From Charina bottae (Eukaryota; Chordata; Lepidosauria; Squamata; Charinaidae), in the NCBI GenBank assembly GCA_023362775.1, contig JALMGJ010000004.1, positions 37,588,929 through 37,652,928 of the forward strand: 64,000 nucleotides of DNA. Reading direction: 5' to 3'. Shown here piece after piece: positions 14,101-26,746 of the stretch. Positions within the stretch are counted from its first letter, which is position 1. The number at the start of each line of letters is the position of its first letter. A program made the position numbers and the translations under genes. Under the pieces are notes generated by a model, which ran no database searches, was not told the DNA's origin, and saw nothing but the letters and a program-made list of their open reading frames with translations.

Positions 14101-17100
14101 TAATCAGCTAAAAGATACATTAGAATTTAAATATTACAGATGTACACCACTGTTTCTAGTCACCCATACAGGCCATCTCTAATGTGCATAAGATCCTACA
14201 CAATGTGCTATATCAAAGTTTTTAAAGTACTCTGCTTACTAAATGAATTATTAAATGAATGTTTGCTCATTATATGTGTCAAGCAGCAGCATATTAAGAA
14301 AGTTGACTCGAAACAAATTATGCTCATAAAATCCTGTTATGTTTTATTAAACACAAGCTCAACAGCTATATAAACTTTACATTTACAGCATGCCCAGGCT
14401 ATTTTAAAATGATTACAACCATCTTATACAGTAAGTAACAAAATCCTTGCTCACTGTAGCTGGTGTTTCTTTGCATGTGTTCCTTTCTTTCATTTTACCC
14501 CTACCCTAGGACCCCAAATTTCCAGGACAGGATGCTATTTAGTTACTATACAGCACAATTCTTTTTTCTTCTTCATAATGGGGGAAGTTTTGAGAGGACA
14601 AATATTCCAAGTTTTAGACCTGACCAAATGGCAAACTCGTCTAGTTAAGGAGCAGAACTCCAACCTCAAGTAAGCAACAATTATTTTCCCCAAGGGACAG
14701 TACAGGCCCAAATTGTGTGGCAGTGATGGCCTCTAGTGAACCCTTGCTCTCGCATTTTAAGCCAATAAACTGTATGTGAAATGATTTGTAATCCTGAATC
14801 CCAGGGTAGGCAATCTTTTTGAGCCAAGAGGCATATTTGAAAGTTTGATTGCCTACTTTGAGTCCTCTCATAAAACAGCTGGATGAAAGATGCCTCTTCA
14901 CCATGACATGACAGGCAAGGATGACACCACTCCAAACAAGCTGCTCTCTACCATCCCCAGCTTTTTAATTTTTTATGTGTGGGCATATTTACAAACAAAG
15001 CTTTGGGTTGCGGCCACCACTATTTTATTTTTCTTGAAGTATTTATGGGCCTATGTGGGTACAAGAGACATTTGTGTAAATAATTATGATGCTAGGGAAT
15101 TTGGCACAGCATGCCAATTTTTAATTTAAAATGTCTAAAGCAAAGAGTCAGGTAAGAAGCCTGGAAGGAGAAGGACCTAATAGGCCCCTTGCTGAATGCC
15201 CCTGGTTTACAGACCATTTAAAGCAGTTTTTTTTCAAACCTGGCAACTTTAAGATGTGTGGACTTCAACTCCCAGGCTGGCTGGGGAATTCTGGGAGTTG
15301 AAATCTACACACCTTAAAGTTGCAAAGTTTGAAAAACGCTGCTTTAAAGTGATCAATGCTCAGTAATACTCATAGAGGAGTGGTTTTTGTGGGGTTGCCT
15401 TCAAGTCAGTCTTGACTCCTGGTGACTGCCTGGACTAGTTCCTGCAGTTTCCTTGGTAAGATTTTCAGAAGTGGTTTGCCACTGCCTCCTTCCTAGGGTT
15501 GTGTGTGTGTGACTCGCCCAAGGTCACCCAGCTGGCTTCATGCCTAAGGTGGGACTAGAACTCAGTCTCCCAGTTTCTAGCCTGATGCCTTAATCACTAC
15601 ACCAAACTGCCTTTCTACTCAGAGGAGTAGATGTAATGAAAGGAATGACAGTTGAGTCACTATTGATTCAAGCCCCACTTATTTCCATAGATCTATTCTA
15701 ATTCTAATTAAATCTGAACACTTTGTCAGACAGAAGATGCTTGTTTCAGTTTCACGGATTATAAGTATAGCTATAAGCACAAGTGCTTTGCATTCAGTTT
15801 TCATTATAATCAAGCTATTCTTTTAAAAAGACAGACAATATTTTAAAAAATAAACCTTCCTGCCTGAGAAAAAATACATTCACAACAAAACTGTAGACAG
15901 TACACCCTAAAAGAAGGAATATAAGGATATTTTGTAGTAGATTTCTTATAGCATTATGATTCCATAGTCTATTTCTTTAACAATGTAGGCTGCACTCTAC
16001 AAACATCTAATAATTTAAACATGCCCCAGGATTTTCTGGTTTTTGTTTCAACATGGTTGGTTCTCTGGAGAAAGTAGAAAAAGGTCAATAGCTGTTTAGA
16101 TGTTTGAATAATGCTAACACTCATCTCCTCTGAATACACATGACTGTGATTTTTTTCACTGGCCATTGAAAGAGTAACTTATTGTTGTATTGTGCTGTAT
16201 TTAACCCTCAGTGAAACAAAAAGAATCCATATAGTAGCTTGCTAACATCAATTTGAATAATAAAATGTTGATAGAGAAAAAATAGGAGCAGCAAAATCCT
16301 ACAGATGTTTTCTAAAAAAAAAATCTCATGGTGTTTAATGTAGGTTATTAGTTAGTATGTTTAAATCTATACCCTAAAATAGCAAGTAGGTCATAAGTCT
16401 ACTCACAGTGAATTTTCCACTGAAAAAAACTGGCATCTTAACCCAAACTACACTTATTTTGGACATATTTCAAATACTGTAACATGTATGGAGGTTAATA
16501 ATCGTAATATTGTTCTCTTGCAAGATTATATAACTCAGAAATTGCAAAACCTTACTTACAGTGCCCCCTACTGTATTATGTCTTTAAAACAATACATTGT
16601 TTACCAAGTATATCAGTATGATTAATTTATAATGAACACGCATTTCACAATTTCATCTGAGAATGGAATTCTGGCATTTATTATAAGCCCCCCCCCCCAT
16701 GATGGACTGAGGGCATCCTTCATTGCTCGTACTTGCTTTAATAGGCAGGATCACGGAGGCCTTAGATCCATCGGTGGGAGGACTGACTCACTTTCAGTCC
16801 TGCACTTGAAAAGGTCATCAGGAATATAACCTAAGAGAAGACAGTGAAAATATCCCCACTCCCCACCCCCTAATAATTCATCAAGCAATGCTCACTTGAG
16901 GCAGTGACCATACTCTCCACCCACGTAGAGAAACGTGTTCCCCAGTAAGGTCTCATTCTCCTAAGTGAGCCATAATAAAGCAGTCCCCTGTTAAGTGTAG
17001 GAAGACTGGCTGAAGGAAGGCACTTTAGGAGGAATGGTCAACCCACTGAAGGATCTTCTGCCAAAGAGGCTTCAACTGAAACGAAAGTATATAACGGAAT

Positions 17101-20100
17101 AAAAGATAAATCAGAAGACCAGTTAGCTGCCAACACATGGCTCCCAAAGAGCCATCGTTGGAAAAAGCACTGAAGTGTTGGTAGGGTGAGCTGTGACACC
17201 CAATGGATCAGCAGCCAACGGAGGCCCTCAGCCGCAGAAGCTTACTTGGTAACTCTAGGTCAGTCAGTCTCTGCCAGCCCAACCTAGACTGGGAGGAGGG
17301 AGCATTATGTCCACTAATAGAAGAGAAGATCTGTGGCTCGGGGTTGAACTGTGAAGTCCTATTATGTCCACTGCCTGAAGTAAAGGAGGGATATAAATCT
17401 AATGAACAAGCAAATAAGCCAGGATGATGTAACCCTTAATCCATCTATGGATGATGGCTATTTGCACCTCCCAATCTACATTTGTTGAAGAAAAGAAACA
17501 AAAGATTATCTAAAGACTGGAATTCGTATTTGCACAAGTTTTTTCTTTTCTTTCCGGACATCTAGTTTGTGCCAGACCATCTTCAACCTGGACTTGCTCA
17601 AGGACAAAAGGAAAAACTACTTCCTTACTTCCATGAAACATGTATTAACCTTGGATAGAAAAGCAGGGCCCGATCTCAATACTATTGCCCAGCTCTTTTC
17701 AGCAAGATTAGATATCTACAAACATGATAGCCACAAGAAGAGCTACCTTTCAAGATAGCAATGTAAAGTCTCCCACAGGTCTACTTCTGGTGATAATGTG
17801 GATGTTTTTTGGCAAGAATATGGAACTTTGAACAGTCACTAAGCAAATGGTTGTAAGTCAAGGACTACCTGTATTTCCACTTTAAATGCCTTCTCTGTTT
17901 TGTAATCCACACTTTTTTTATCCAATATTTCTGATTTACTATTTTGGCATCAAGCAAGATTTGTTACACACCTGTCATTTCTATATTAACATCCTTCAGA
18001 CATAGTCTATCCATAGAAGCAGACATCGTTACTGATGATACTGTGGCTACTAATTTCTAGCCCCATTCTTCGAAGATCTCCTTTAATATTTCAAATGTGA
18101 TAGTGTTTTGTATAATTTTGTAAATCCTAATCCTAATCAAACCCAAAGGCAGGTTTTTTTTTTGGCCTGGAATCTTTAGTTCCCTCTAGTGTCCAATTTA
18201 AATCATAAAGTCTCTTATCTCTGTTATGAATTATAGTAACCAAAAAAGCTTTGGTTCCCACGAAAAGCTGTTTATTTTATATAGTTAGTTCCATATATAG
18301 TAAAAGTTATAATATTCCAAACTTGTCTGGACCCTTAATTTGATTATAACTTCCTTGGTTCAAAATCTTATTTAGCTTTTTACCATTTATTTCAAATTCT
18401 TTAAGTTCTTAAACTTTTAGTTAATTTTTCTTTTGTTCAGAAATAAAGACAGACTCACCAGGTGGCTTTTCAAACTTGTTGTTCTGAAGACCTCTAATAG
18501 CTTTAAGATGGCTAGATAAGCAATTTCCAAAAGTGATTAGAAGTGAGGTTAGAGAACTTAGTGTCCTTTAAAAGGCTCCGCTCCAGTTGTGAGCTTGATG
18601 ATTGAACCCTTCGTCTCCCGGCATTCAAACCTGAGGGAGACCACTGTCCTCGCAAGGAGCAGCCGTCTGGAGCACATGAGGGTGATCTCCTGTCCTTTTC
18701 TGGTCCGGAGATATTCCAAAGAACCAGTCTACTCACTGGTTCTTCGGTCTTTGCCGCGGAAGCCCTCCAATTCAGATTCTGACTTACCGGACAGGCCCAT
18801 AACTTGGAACTAGTATCCCAACCCTTGGGCCGCTTGGCTCCTCCCTTAATTTTCTTCTCCCTGTTCAACCTCTGATGACAAGAAAAGTACTGCATGGTAA
18901 ATCCAACTACCATTCTTGGTCATCAGAGATTGAGATGACAGGACATGCATATACTACAACCACACTCTCTCTCAGCCCAACTCACCTCACAGGGTTGTTG
19001 TTGTGGGGAAAATAGAGGAGGAAGGAGTATTAGGTATGTTCACCACCTTGAGTTATTTATAAAAATAATAAAGGCGGGATAAAAATTAATTAAATAAATA
19101 AATATTTCCAGGGTGGTTCAGAGTAATAACTTATAGCAGTCTTCATAGGTGCACCCTAAAGAAGGACGCCTCCAAGTTGCACATGTAAATTGAGCTGGTG
19201 TACACTCTGCTGCCACTCTGGGAGATAGCTCCAAGAAGGAAAAGGAAGGGGGATAATTTATGCAGAAGATTGTTCCATCTGGAATCAAAGCTGCTGGGAT
19301 CCATTTGCCTGATGGTTGAGATCACAACCATCAGAAGATCCTCAAACATGTCTCTGGAGAGAGCCAGTTATCTGCCCTGTGGTTTCCATGATGGCCCTCG
19401 CTGAAAACACTGAAGAAAGGAGCTTTCAGAGTATTCTACAAACCAAAGATAGGATCCGAACTGGCGCTGAGTGGTATCTAAGAATTTTGTGATTCTGCCT
19501 GATGCAGCAAGTGAGCGGAGCAAACCTAATAAAGGATAGCCTCTACCAACACTCTAGGAAAAAGACATGTTTCTGCACCTTAAATATTTTAAGCATCAAT
19601 TGTAGGAAATCAGCAACTTAAAAAAAAATCCTAAAGAGACTAATAATTTTCCTAGGTTCCTAGTGTTAAATATTTTCAAAAATATTTATAGAACTTACCT
19701 TGTGTAACCACTTTGATTATAATTAAAGTTGATACAACTCGTAAAGATAAACTACAACTTTTAAAGAAAGATGCAGTCTTGGGCTTGGAATCAGTAGTAA
19801 GTTCAGAAGCACTGTATTGACTTCCCTTAGGGACAACGCCTTTAAATAAGTCTTCACCCAGTCTTCTCATGGTTGAGGTCATTGTTGCATGCTATTTATG
19901 CAAGTAATAAAAAGTAGAAAGTGATCATAGTATTCTATGTTATGTATTGTCATAACATATTTATTCTATATACATTTTATGGTAATTTAAATGCTATAGA
20001 CAAAGATTATCGACACTGCAATCTGGTCGTTTAAAATATGCAATGTACTTTCAAACCAGTGATCTCAGAAGATAAATACTTAATGTAATAGACCATTGAC

Positions 20101-23100
20101 ACTATGTTTTATAATCTGAGTTAGAGTTGAAGGTGTCACGGTCCAGACTGAAGGTAAATTTGCTTATGGAAATGCTCCAGTTCTGCCTAGTACAAATCTC
20201 TAATGAAGATGCATTGTTCCATAATGATTAATTATAAGATTGATACAAATTTGCATCAAAGCAGAAAAACAAAAGGAGATCATGCTGGCTTGAGGCCAGT
20301 AAACAAATTATGTATTTTGTATAGAGAACCCCACAATTTTACAAAGCATAGTGTTCAGATCTAGAATTCTAGTGGTCTATGCAAGATGGATTTACAAAAG
20401 GACAACTGTGTTTTACAAGTTGTGGAATATAACTGTATTAATATTAAAATGATTTACTACCTAAATATTAAATAATACTTAATCATTTCATTTTTAGATT
20501 AAGCAATGCCATAGAAGTCAAAAGCTTCAGAGAAACAATCTTATTGAAAAGCACATTTCCTGCATGAAAACATAGTGTTGGTCATCACCTGTAAAGCCCT
20601 ACGTGGCATGGGGCCAGGGTATCTGAGGGACTGTCTCATCCCAATTATATCTACCCGCCCCACCCGGTCATGCAGGGAGGGCATGCTACGGACCCCATCA
20701 ATAAAAGAATTTCATCTAGCGGGGTCCAGGAGGCATGCCTTCTCTGCGATAGCACCCGCCCTGTGGAATATCTTGCCCCCAGAGGTGAGGCGGCCGCCCT
20801 CGCTCCTGGCCTTCCAGAGTTCTTTAAAGACCTGGTTCTGCCACCTTGCTTGGGACAAAGGAAGTAATAGTTCCCCCTGGGGGTGGTTGGCTTAGTAATA
20901 TCCTCCTTTTAAGATCTTACCATCATCTGGATTTTTTCTATTTATTATTGGATTGTATTTTAAGATTTATAGGTTCTTAGTTTTAATATTTTATTGTAAA
21001 CCGCCCAGAGTCTACTTTTGTAGAGATGGGTGGTGATAAATTTGACAAATAAAATAAAAATAAATAAAATAGTTTACCTGGGTACTTCCATCTAACTGCC
21101 TTACAGCCCAGTAAATGCACTTAATCACAGGGAAGTGCAGGTTAGGATTCACAAAGGGCAGCCACTGAAGTTGTTCCGCAACTAGAGGCAAAAGCTCCAA
21201 AACACAAATGGAAAATTGCAATTATTTTCCAAATTGGGGTCTTACAAATGGCTTCTTCTCGGAAGCTGGTTCTTATGCTTTTACTCTTACGTGAAAAATA
21301 AATGCTGAGATAATAAAAAATTACAATCCTCAAAAGTTAAATATTAATCTGCACCAAGAAAACATCTCTCAAACTGTGAACTAGAGGAACACAATGTGTT
21401 AAGTTTTTTCTCACACTAATTATTTTCTCTTATTTTTTCCTTGCAAACCTTCCAAATCCAAGCTGGAGCTCCAGCCTTCCCAACCCCTTTTTGGCTGATC
21501 CAGGTGCTAAAATTGTGCTCGAACTTGATTAGCAATAAAAATGTTGATATGCTTCTATAACTTTGAATGTTAAATACATTAATTTTATTCAAGCAATAAT
21601 AAATTGCCAAAAAATGGTTGATTCTGTGTTTTTCAGTGAACATTTCAGTTTGAATTATCTCAATCCTTTTACAGATTAGTTTAATCCTTAATAGCCTACT
21701 TTTACTACCAGTTTCTAATCTAGTGGTTTGCCATTGCCTTCAGCAATGTCTCCTGCTTACATATCTGAGATCAGCCAAGATCAGCTAGATGGTGCCACTT
21801 ATCAGGGCCACAAACTGTTATTCAGGATAACATTCTAGGGCACAGCTTTCCAAACTGTGTGTCGGGACACAAGGCTGCTGCTGCCTCTGAGCCCTGCTAG
21901 GATTCCGCGCAGGTCCTAGTGCCTGCCTTGTGCCTTGCTGCCTCCAAACCTGCTGTGATTCCGCGCAGGTCCTAGTGCCTGCCTTGTGCCCTGCTGTAAG
22001 AGTGTGTCACGAAATGATGCATGTCTAAAAAGTGTGTCACCAACATGAAAAGTTTGGAGAGCTCTGTTCTAGGGACTGAAATGGCATATAATCTTCTGGC
22101 CAGTCACTATTTTGCATAATAGGTACCATTTGGATCTGGATTTGTTTATAATGGCTGGGATCAAAGAACGCTGTTGACATAGCAATACCATTATGGAATG
22201 AGGATACTCTGCATGCAGGGAAACTTTACGTAGTCTTTGAAATTCCTGCACTAGGAACACAAGCTGGATCATAGTGTTAATAATGGAAGCCTGTTAATAA
22301 AATCTCTATTGCAGCTAGGACCTTGAAACTTAATTTTCTGAGAAATAGTATATTTGACATTATGCTGGCATTAATAAGTTCTAAATATTTTCGGTATGCA
22401 GCTTAGCTGAGAAACAAGTTTTATAAAAATCTCTTTAACCCCCCCCCCCCCCACTAAACTCATTCTTCTGGCAGCATCACAACTTTTCTATTACAGAGGA
22501 GCATAGGAAGAAGTTTAGTTGGACCTGTGTGGAATGGACAGTGCAATCCTATGCATGCTGAATTAGAAGCAAGTCCCAGTATAACCCATTGGCTTACTTT
22601 CAGGTAAGCATGTTTAGGATTGCAACTAATGGACATATATGAACACTTTAGTTTTGTAATTTTCCATCTCAAGTAACCTTCATCTCTAATTTAAAAAATT
22701 CTTAAATGATGCAACGTTAGAATTAATTTATCTGAGCTGGCCTGGAACAAATCCAAATCACAATGAGCAAGATAATTACATATCATGAAACATAAGGTAA
22801 AGGTAAAGGTTCCCCCCGCACATTTGTGCAGTCGTGTCCGACTCTAGGGGCCGGTGCTCATCTCCGTTTGTTAGCCGAAGAGCCAGCGTTGTCCGAAGAC
22901 ACTTCCACGGTCATGTGGCCGGCATGACACATGCGGAACGCTGTTACCTTTCCACCGAAGTGGTACCTATTCATCTACTTGCATTTGCGTGCTTTCGAAT
23001 TGCTAGGTTGGCAAGAGCTGGGGTGAGTGCGGGAGCTCACTCCGTCACGCGGGGCTAGGGATTCGAACCTCCGGACTTGTGATCTTCCAATCGACAAGCC

Positions 23101-26100
23101 TGGCGTCTTACCCGCTGAGCCACCATGCCCCTTATCATGAAACATACCTGTGGTTATATCTGAGGTTACACCCAGTAAACATGGGTCCCTCGTTTTAGAT
23201 AACAGGCTGTCTAATGATATTAAAATGAAGAGCCTAGGATCTATAATATCAGATTATTATGTTTAGTCAGCAGAGCACTTAAACATACAAGTACTGAACA
23301 TACAGATGATACCAATATAACCTTTTTATAAAATAAGTTGGAAAAAATCCTCTACCTTGACGCATTTCTCCTGTGTGTAGTTTCTGTTGGAAGTAAGTGT
23401 GCCTGTTAGCTTGTTAATGTTTTCTTTCTCTTCCTCAACAATCAATTTGCAGAGGTGCTGCTCCGAGATCCAGTCCATTAATACCGTTAACAGGTCATAG
23501 ATATGTGAATTAGGTGGTAACTGCAAAAAAAATAAATATCAGAAGGGAGATTTGAAATTTTTTTTACTACAAGATGATATTGACAGGATGTGCCAACTTG
23601 TATGTTTGGCAGTTGCAACACACATCTGGTTCGCATCAGCTGCCTCGAAAGTGCATGGAAATCATGGCTGCTGCTGGTAGGAAGGTTGGAAGGAAGGGAA
23701 ACATTTTTCCAACTTGACATGCATGGATAATACATCCTGCAAAACTGAAAATGGAACTACAGCTGGCCCCTTTTGCTGTGGGGAGCTACTACAGGTAGTT
23801 CTCAGGTTATGACAGCAATTGGGACCGAATTTCTGTTGCTAAGCGATGCGGTTGTTAAGTGGGATGTCACATGACCACACCAGTTAGTGAAAGCGATCCT
23901 GATGGTCCCGATTGCCATTGTAACCCCAGGACTGTGCGGGTCGTTAAGCAGGAAGGGGTGGGAGTCCCAGGCAAGCAGATTGGCGGGTGAGAGCTTGTGA
24001 TAGTATGTGGGAAAGACCTTGGGAGACTGGGCCAAGAGACGCCACCAAGGGAACGGTCAGATAAGAGACTGAATTTGAGGTGTCAGGCATCCACAGTTGC
24101 ACATACAAAAGGACACACATATTAACTGTCAAATCAGCACACTATAGTGCAACTGCAAGCATTCCTTGTGTGTTTAACCATCACTCATCTTTGTCTTACT
24201 CCCTGCTCAATGCTGAACTGTTTATGAAGCATTCCATTTCTTCTCGTGCATCAGTTTAATGTTAGCTGAGACTTGGTTGCTGGAGGCAGAGGTATTATAC
24301 ATACAACAACCAACCTTCAACTCCATATTTGTATGAAGCGTTCCGTAATTCCAGCATATTCTCTAAATCAATAAATGTATGCAAAGATTTTAATTTCAGA
24401 TTTCTTTAGCTCTTGATCTTTTCCACTTCTTTCTTCCTTGAACATATATGCAGAGTTGATACATAATGTATGTGAATGACATGATATTGTTAGTTTATTA
24501 AAAAAAAGAAGAAAAGATATTTGGCAAGAGTTTTTAAAATGATCGCTAGTAATTCTGAGAACTCACTGATTACCTCCAATAATACAAATGAATGTAACTC
24601 AACATCTCATGCATACAAATATCCAATGTCCACAAGGCAGTCTTGTATATAAAAAGGATAACTGTACATTTTATATGCATAGCTGCTCTTTCCGCTTACA
24701 GTCCCTTACACAAAATGCCTTTCTGGCTTCAAAATTCTGAGTTGGGGCCATTGGGTGTTTTATAGCATATGCTTTACTTACTTTATAAGCTTTTGATGGT
24801 GCTATTGCTCTTTCTGACTTCATAGGTTTACAGTCTTGGAACGTGGCTTCTTTAGATTTCTGTATTGATAAAAATTCATGTTTTCTCTGAAATAGGTCAG
24901 AGAGATAAAATGTAAGATTTCTGAGGGTGGGGTGGGTAGAGGGCAAGGATAACAAAAGCCAAGATTAAATGTTACCTGCAAATTCTCTAAACGAGCCTGT
25001 ACTTTTCGAGACTGGACTTCAAGCTTCTTGTTTTGCTCAGTCACATCACTTAACTAAAAACAGAGAGAAAATGTTGAACCCAACCTTATAATTAAATGTT
25101 TCTATTATTCTATTACTTTGTTTTCCCTTCTGATGTGAAGAAAAACTCATCTAAAGTTCTAAACTCATCTAAAAAGGGAAGACTCCAGACAGATGGTTAG
25201 TAAAGGGAAGACTTCAGACCAGGGTTTCCCTAAGGTTCCTTGAGAGGTCACTAGGGGTTCCCTGGGAGATCACGATTTATTTAAAAAAATATTTCAAATT
25301 CGAGCAACTTCACATTAAAAATGTAAGTTTCATTCTTTATTTTTAGTTCAAGAACACTGTTAATGCATATGTACATGTACGCATGAAACAAATATAGTAA
25401 TTTTGTAACTTGTGGCCTATATTTGAGCCTGAATGTGCAGGGGTTCTTCATCCCCTTAATGGTTGTTGAAAGAAGTGTCAAAGAAGGGTCAAATCTGTTC
25501 ATTTACCATGATTAAACAACTTTGATTTTGGGATTCAAAGACTGGTTGAAGTATACTCAAGTTTAAAACATTTGGAACACATTCTTTCCTATAGATTTCA
25601 AAGGCCAGGAGGAAAATGTTAAATTACTTTCATATTTGAGCCACCCTGAAAAACAGTTGCTTTGTTAAGGCAACAATGTAAGTGACTAATTTCAGAATCC
25701 AACTTTCCATATTGGAAAAATGCTAAACTGGATGTATTAGTAAGCAAAGTATCTAAATCAGGGTTTCTCAACCAGGGTTCTGTGGAACCATAGGGTTCTG
25801 TGAGAGGTCACTAGGGGTTCCCTGGGAGATCACGATTTAAAAAATTATTTCAAATTTGGGTAACTTCACATTAAAGAGGTAAGTTTCATTCTTTATTTTT
25901 AGTTTAAGAGCACTGTTAATGCACATATACAGGCCTACACATGAAATAAATATAATAATTTTGTAACTTGTGGCCTATATTTGAGCCCGAATGTGCACGG
26001 GTTCCCTGAGGCCGGAAAAATATTTCAAGGGTTCCTCCAGGGTCAAAAGGCTGAGAAAGGCTGCTCTAGACAGATGGTTAGTCCAGAGTCCAAAATGACC

Positions 26101-26375
26101 TAGCTACATCACCCATCAGTATGAAGATCAAAATCATGCTGACTTCAATCCTAAATGCATTCAAAGCACATTTATCTAGTGGCATGTTTTACTGAAACTG
26201 TCAAGGATTTTATTTTCCAACACTATTTCACACATATTTTCACAATTCCAGCTTCACGTTGACAACATCAAAACAAATAAATCTTTATTATAGTCATAGA
26301 CCAGCATAAGGGGATGGGGTGCAGCTAATAAAAAGAAACATAAAAAGATAAAAGATAAAAATAAAGTTAAAAGAC

Positions 26376-26423
<48 letters not shown>

Positions 26424-26685
26424 CAGAGCTTTCCAAACTGTGTGTCGCGACACAAAAGTGTGTCGCCACACACAGTCTGGTGTGTCGCCACACAACCCGG
26501 AAGCACTGATGATGATCAGCGCTTCCGGGTTTTTCCGCGGCGATACACCAACTGCAGCGCGCAAAACCCGAAAGCAGCAGCAGTGCTTCTGGGTTTTTGC
26601 GCGCTGCCGCACTTCCGGGTTTTCCCGCGGCGACACACCAACGCCGGTTGGTGTGTCGCCGCGGAAAAAACTTTGGAAAGCCCTG

Positions 26686-26746
<61 letters not shown>

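Noticed and set aside
20575..20895. A host gene with PALWNILPPEVR
   Set aside because: The motif, 3' UTR and A-rich tail are those of L2/CR1-type LINE ends.
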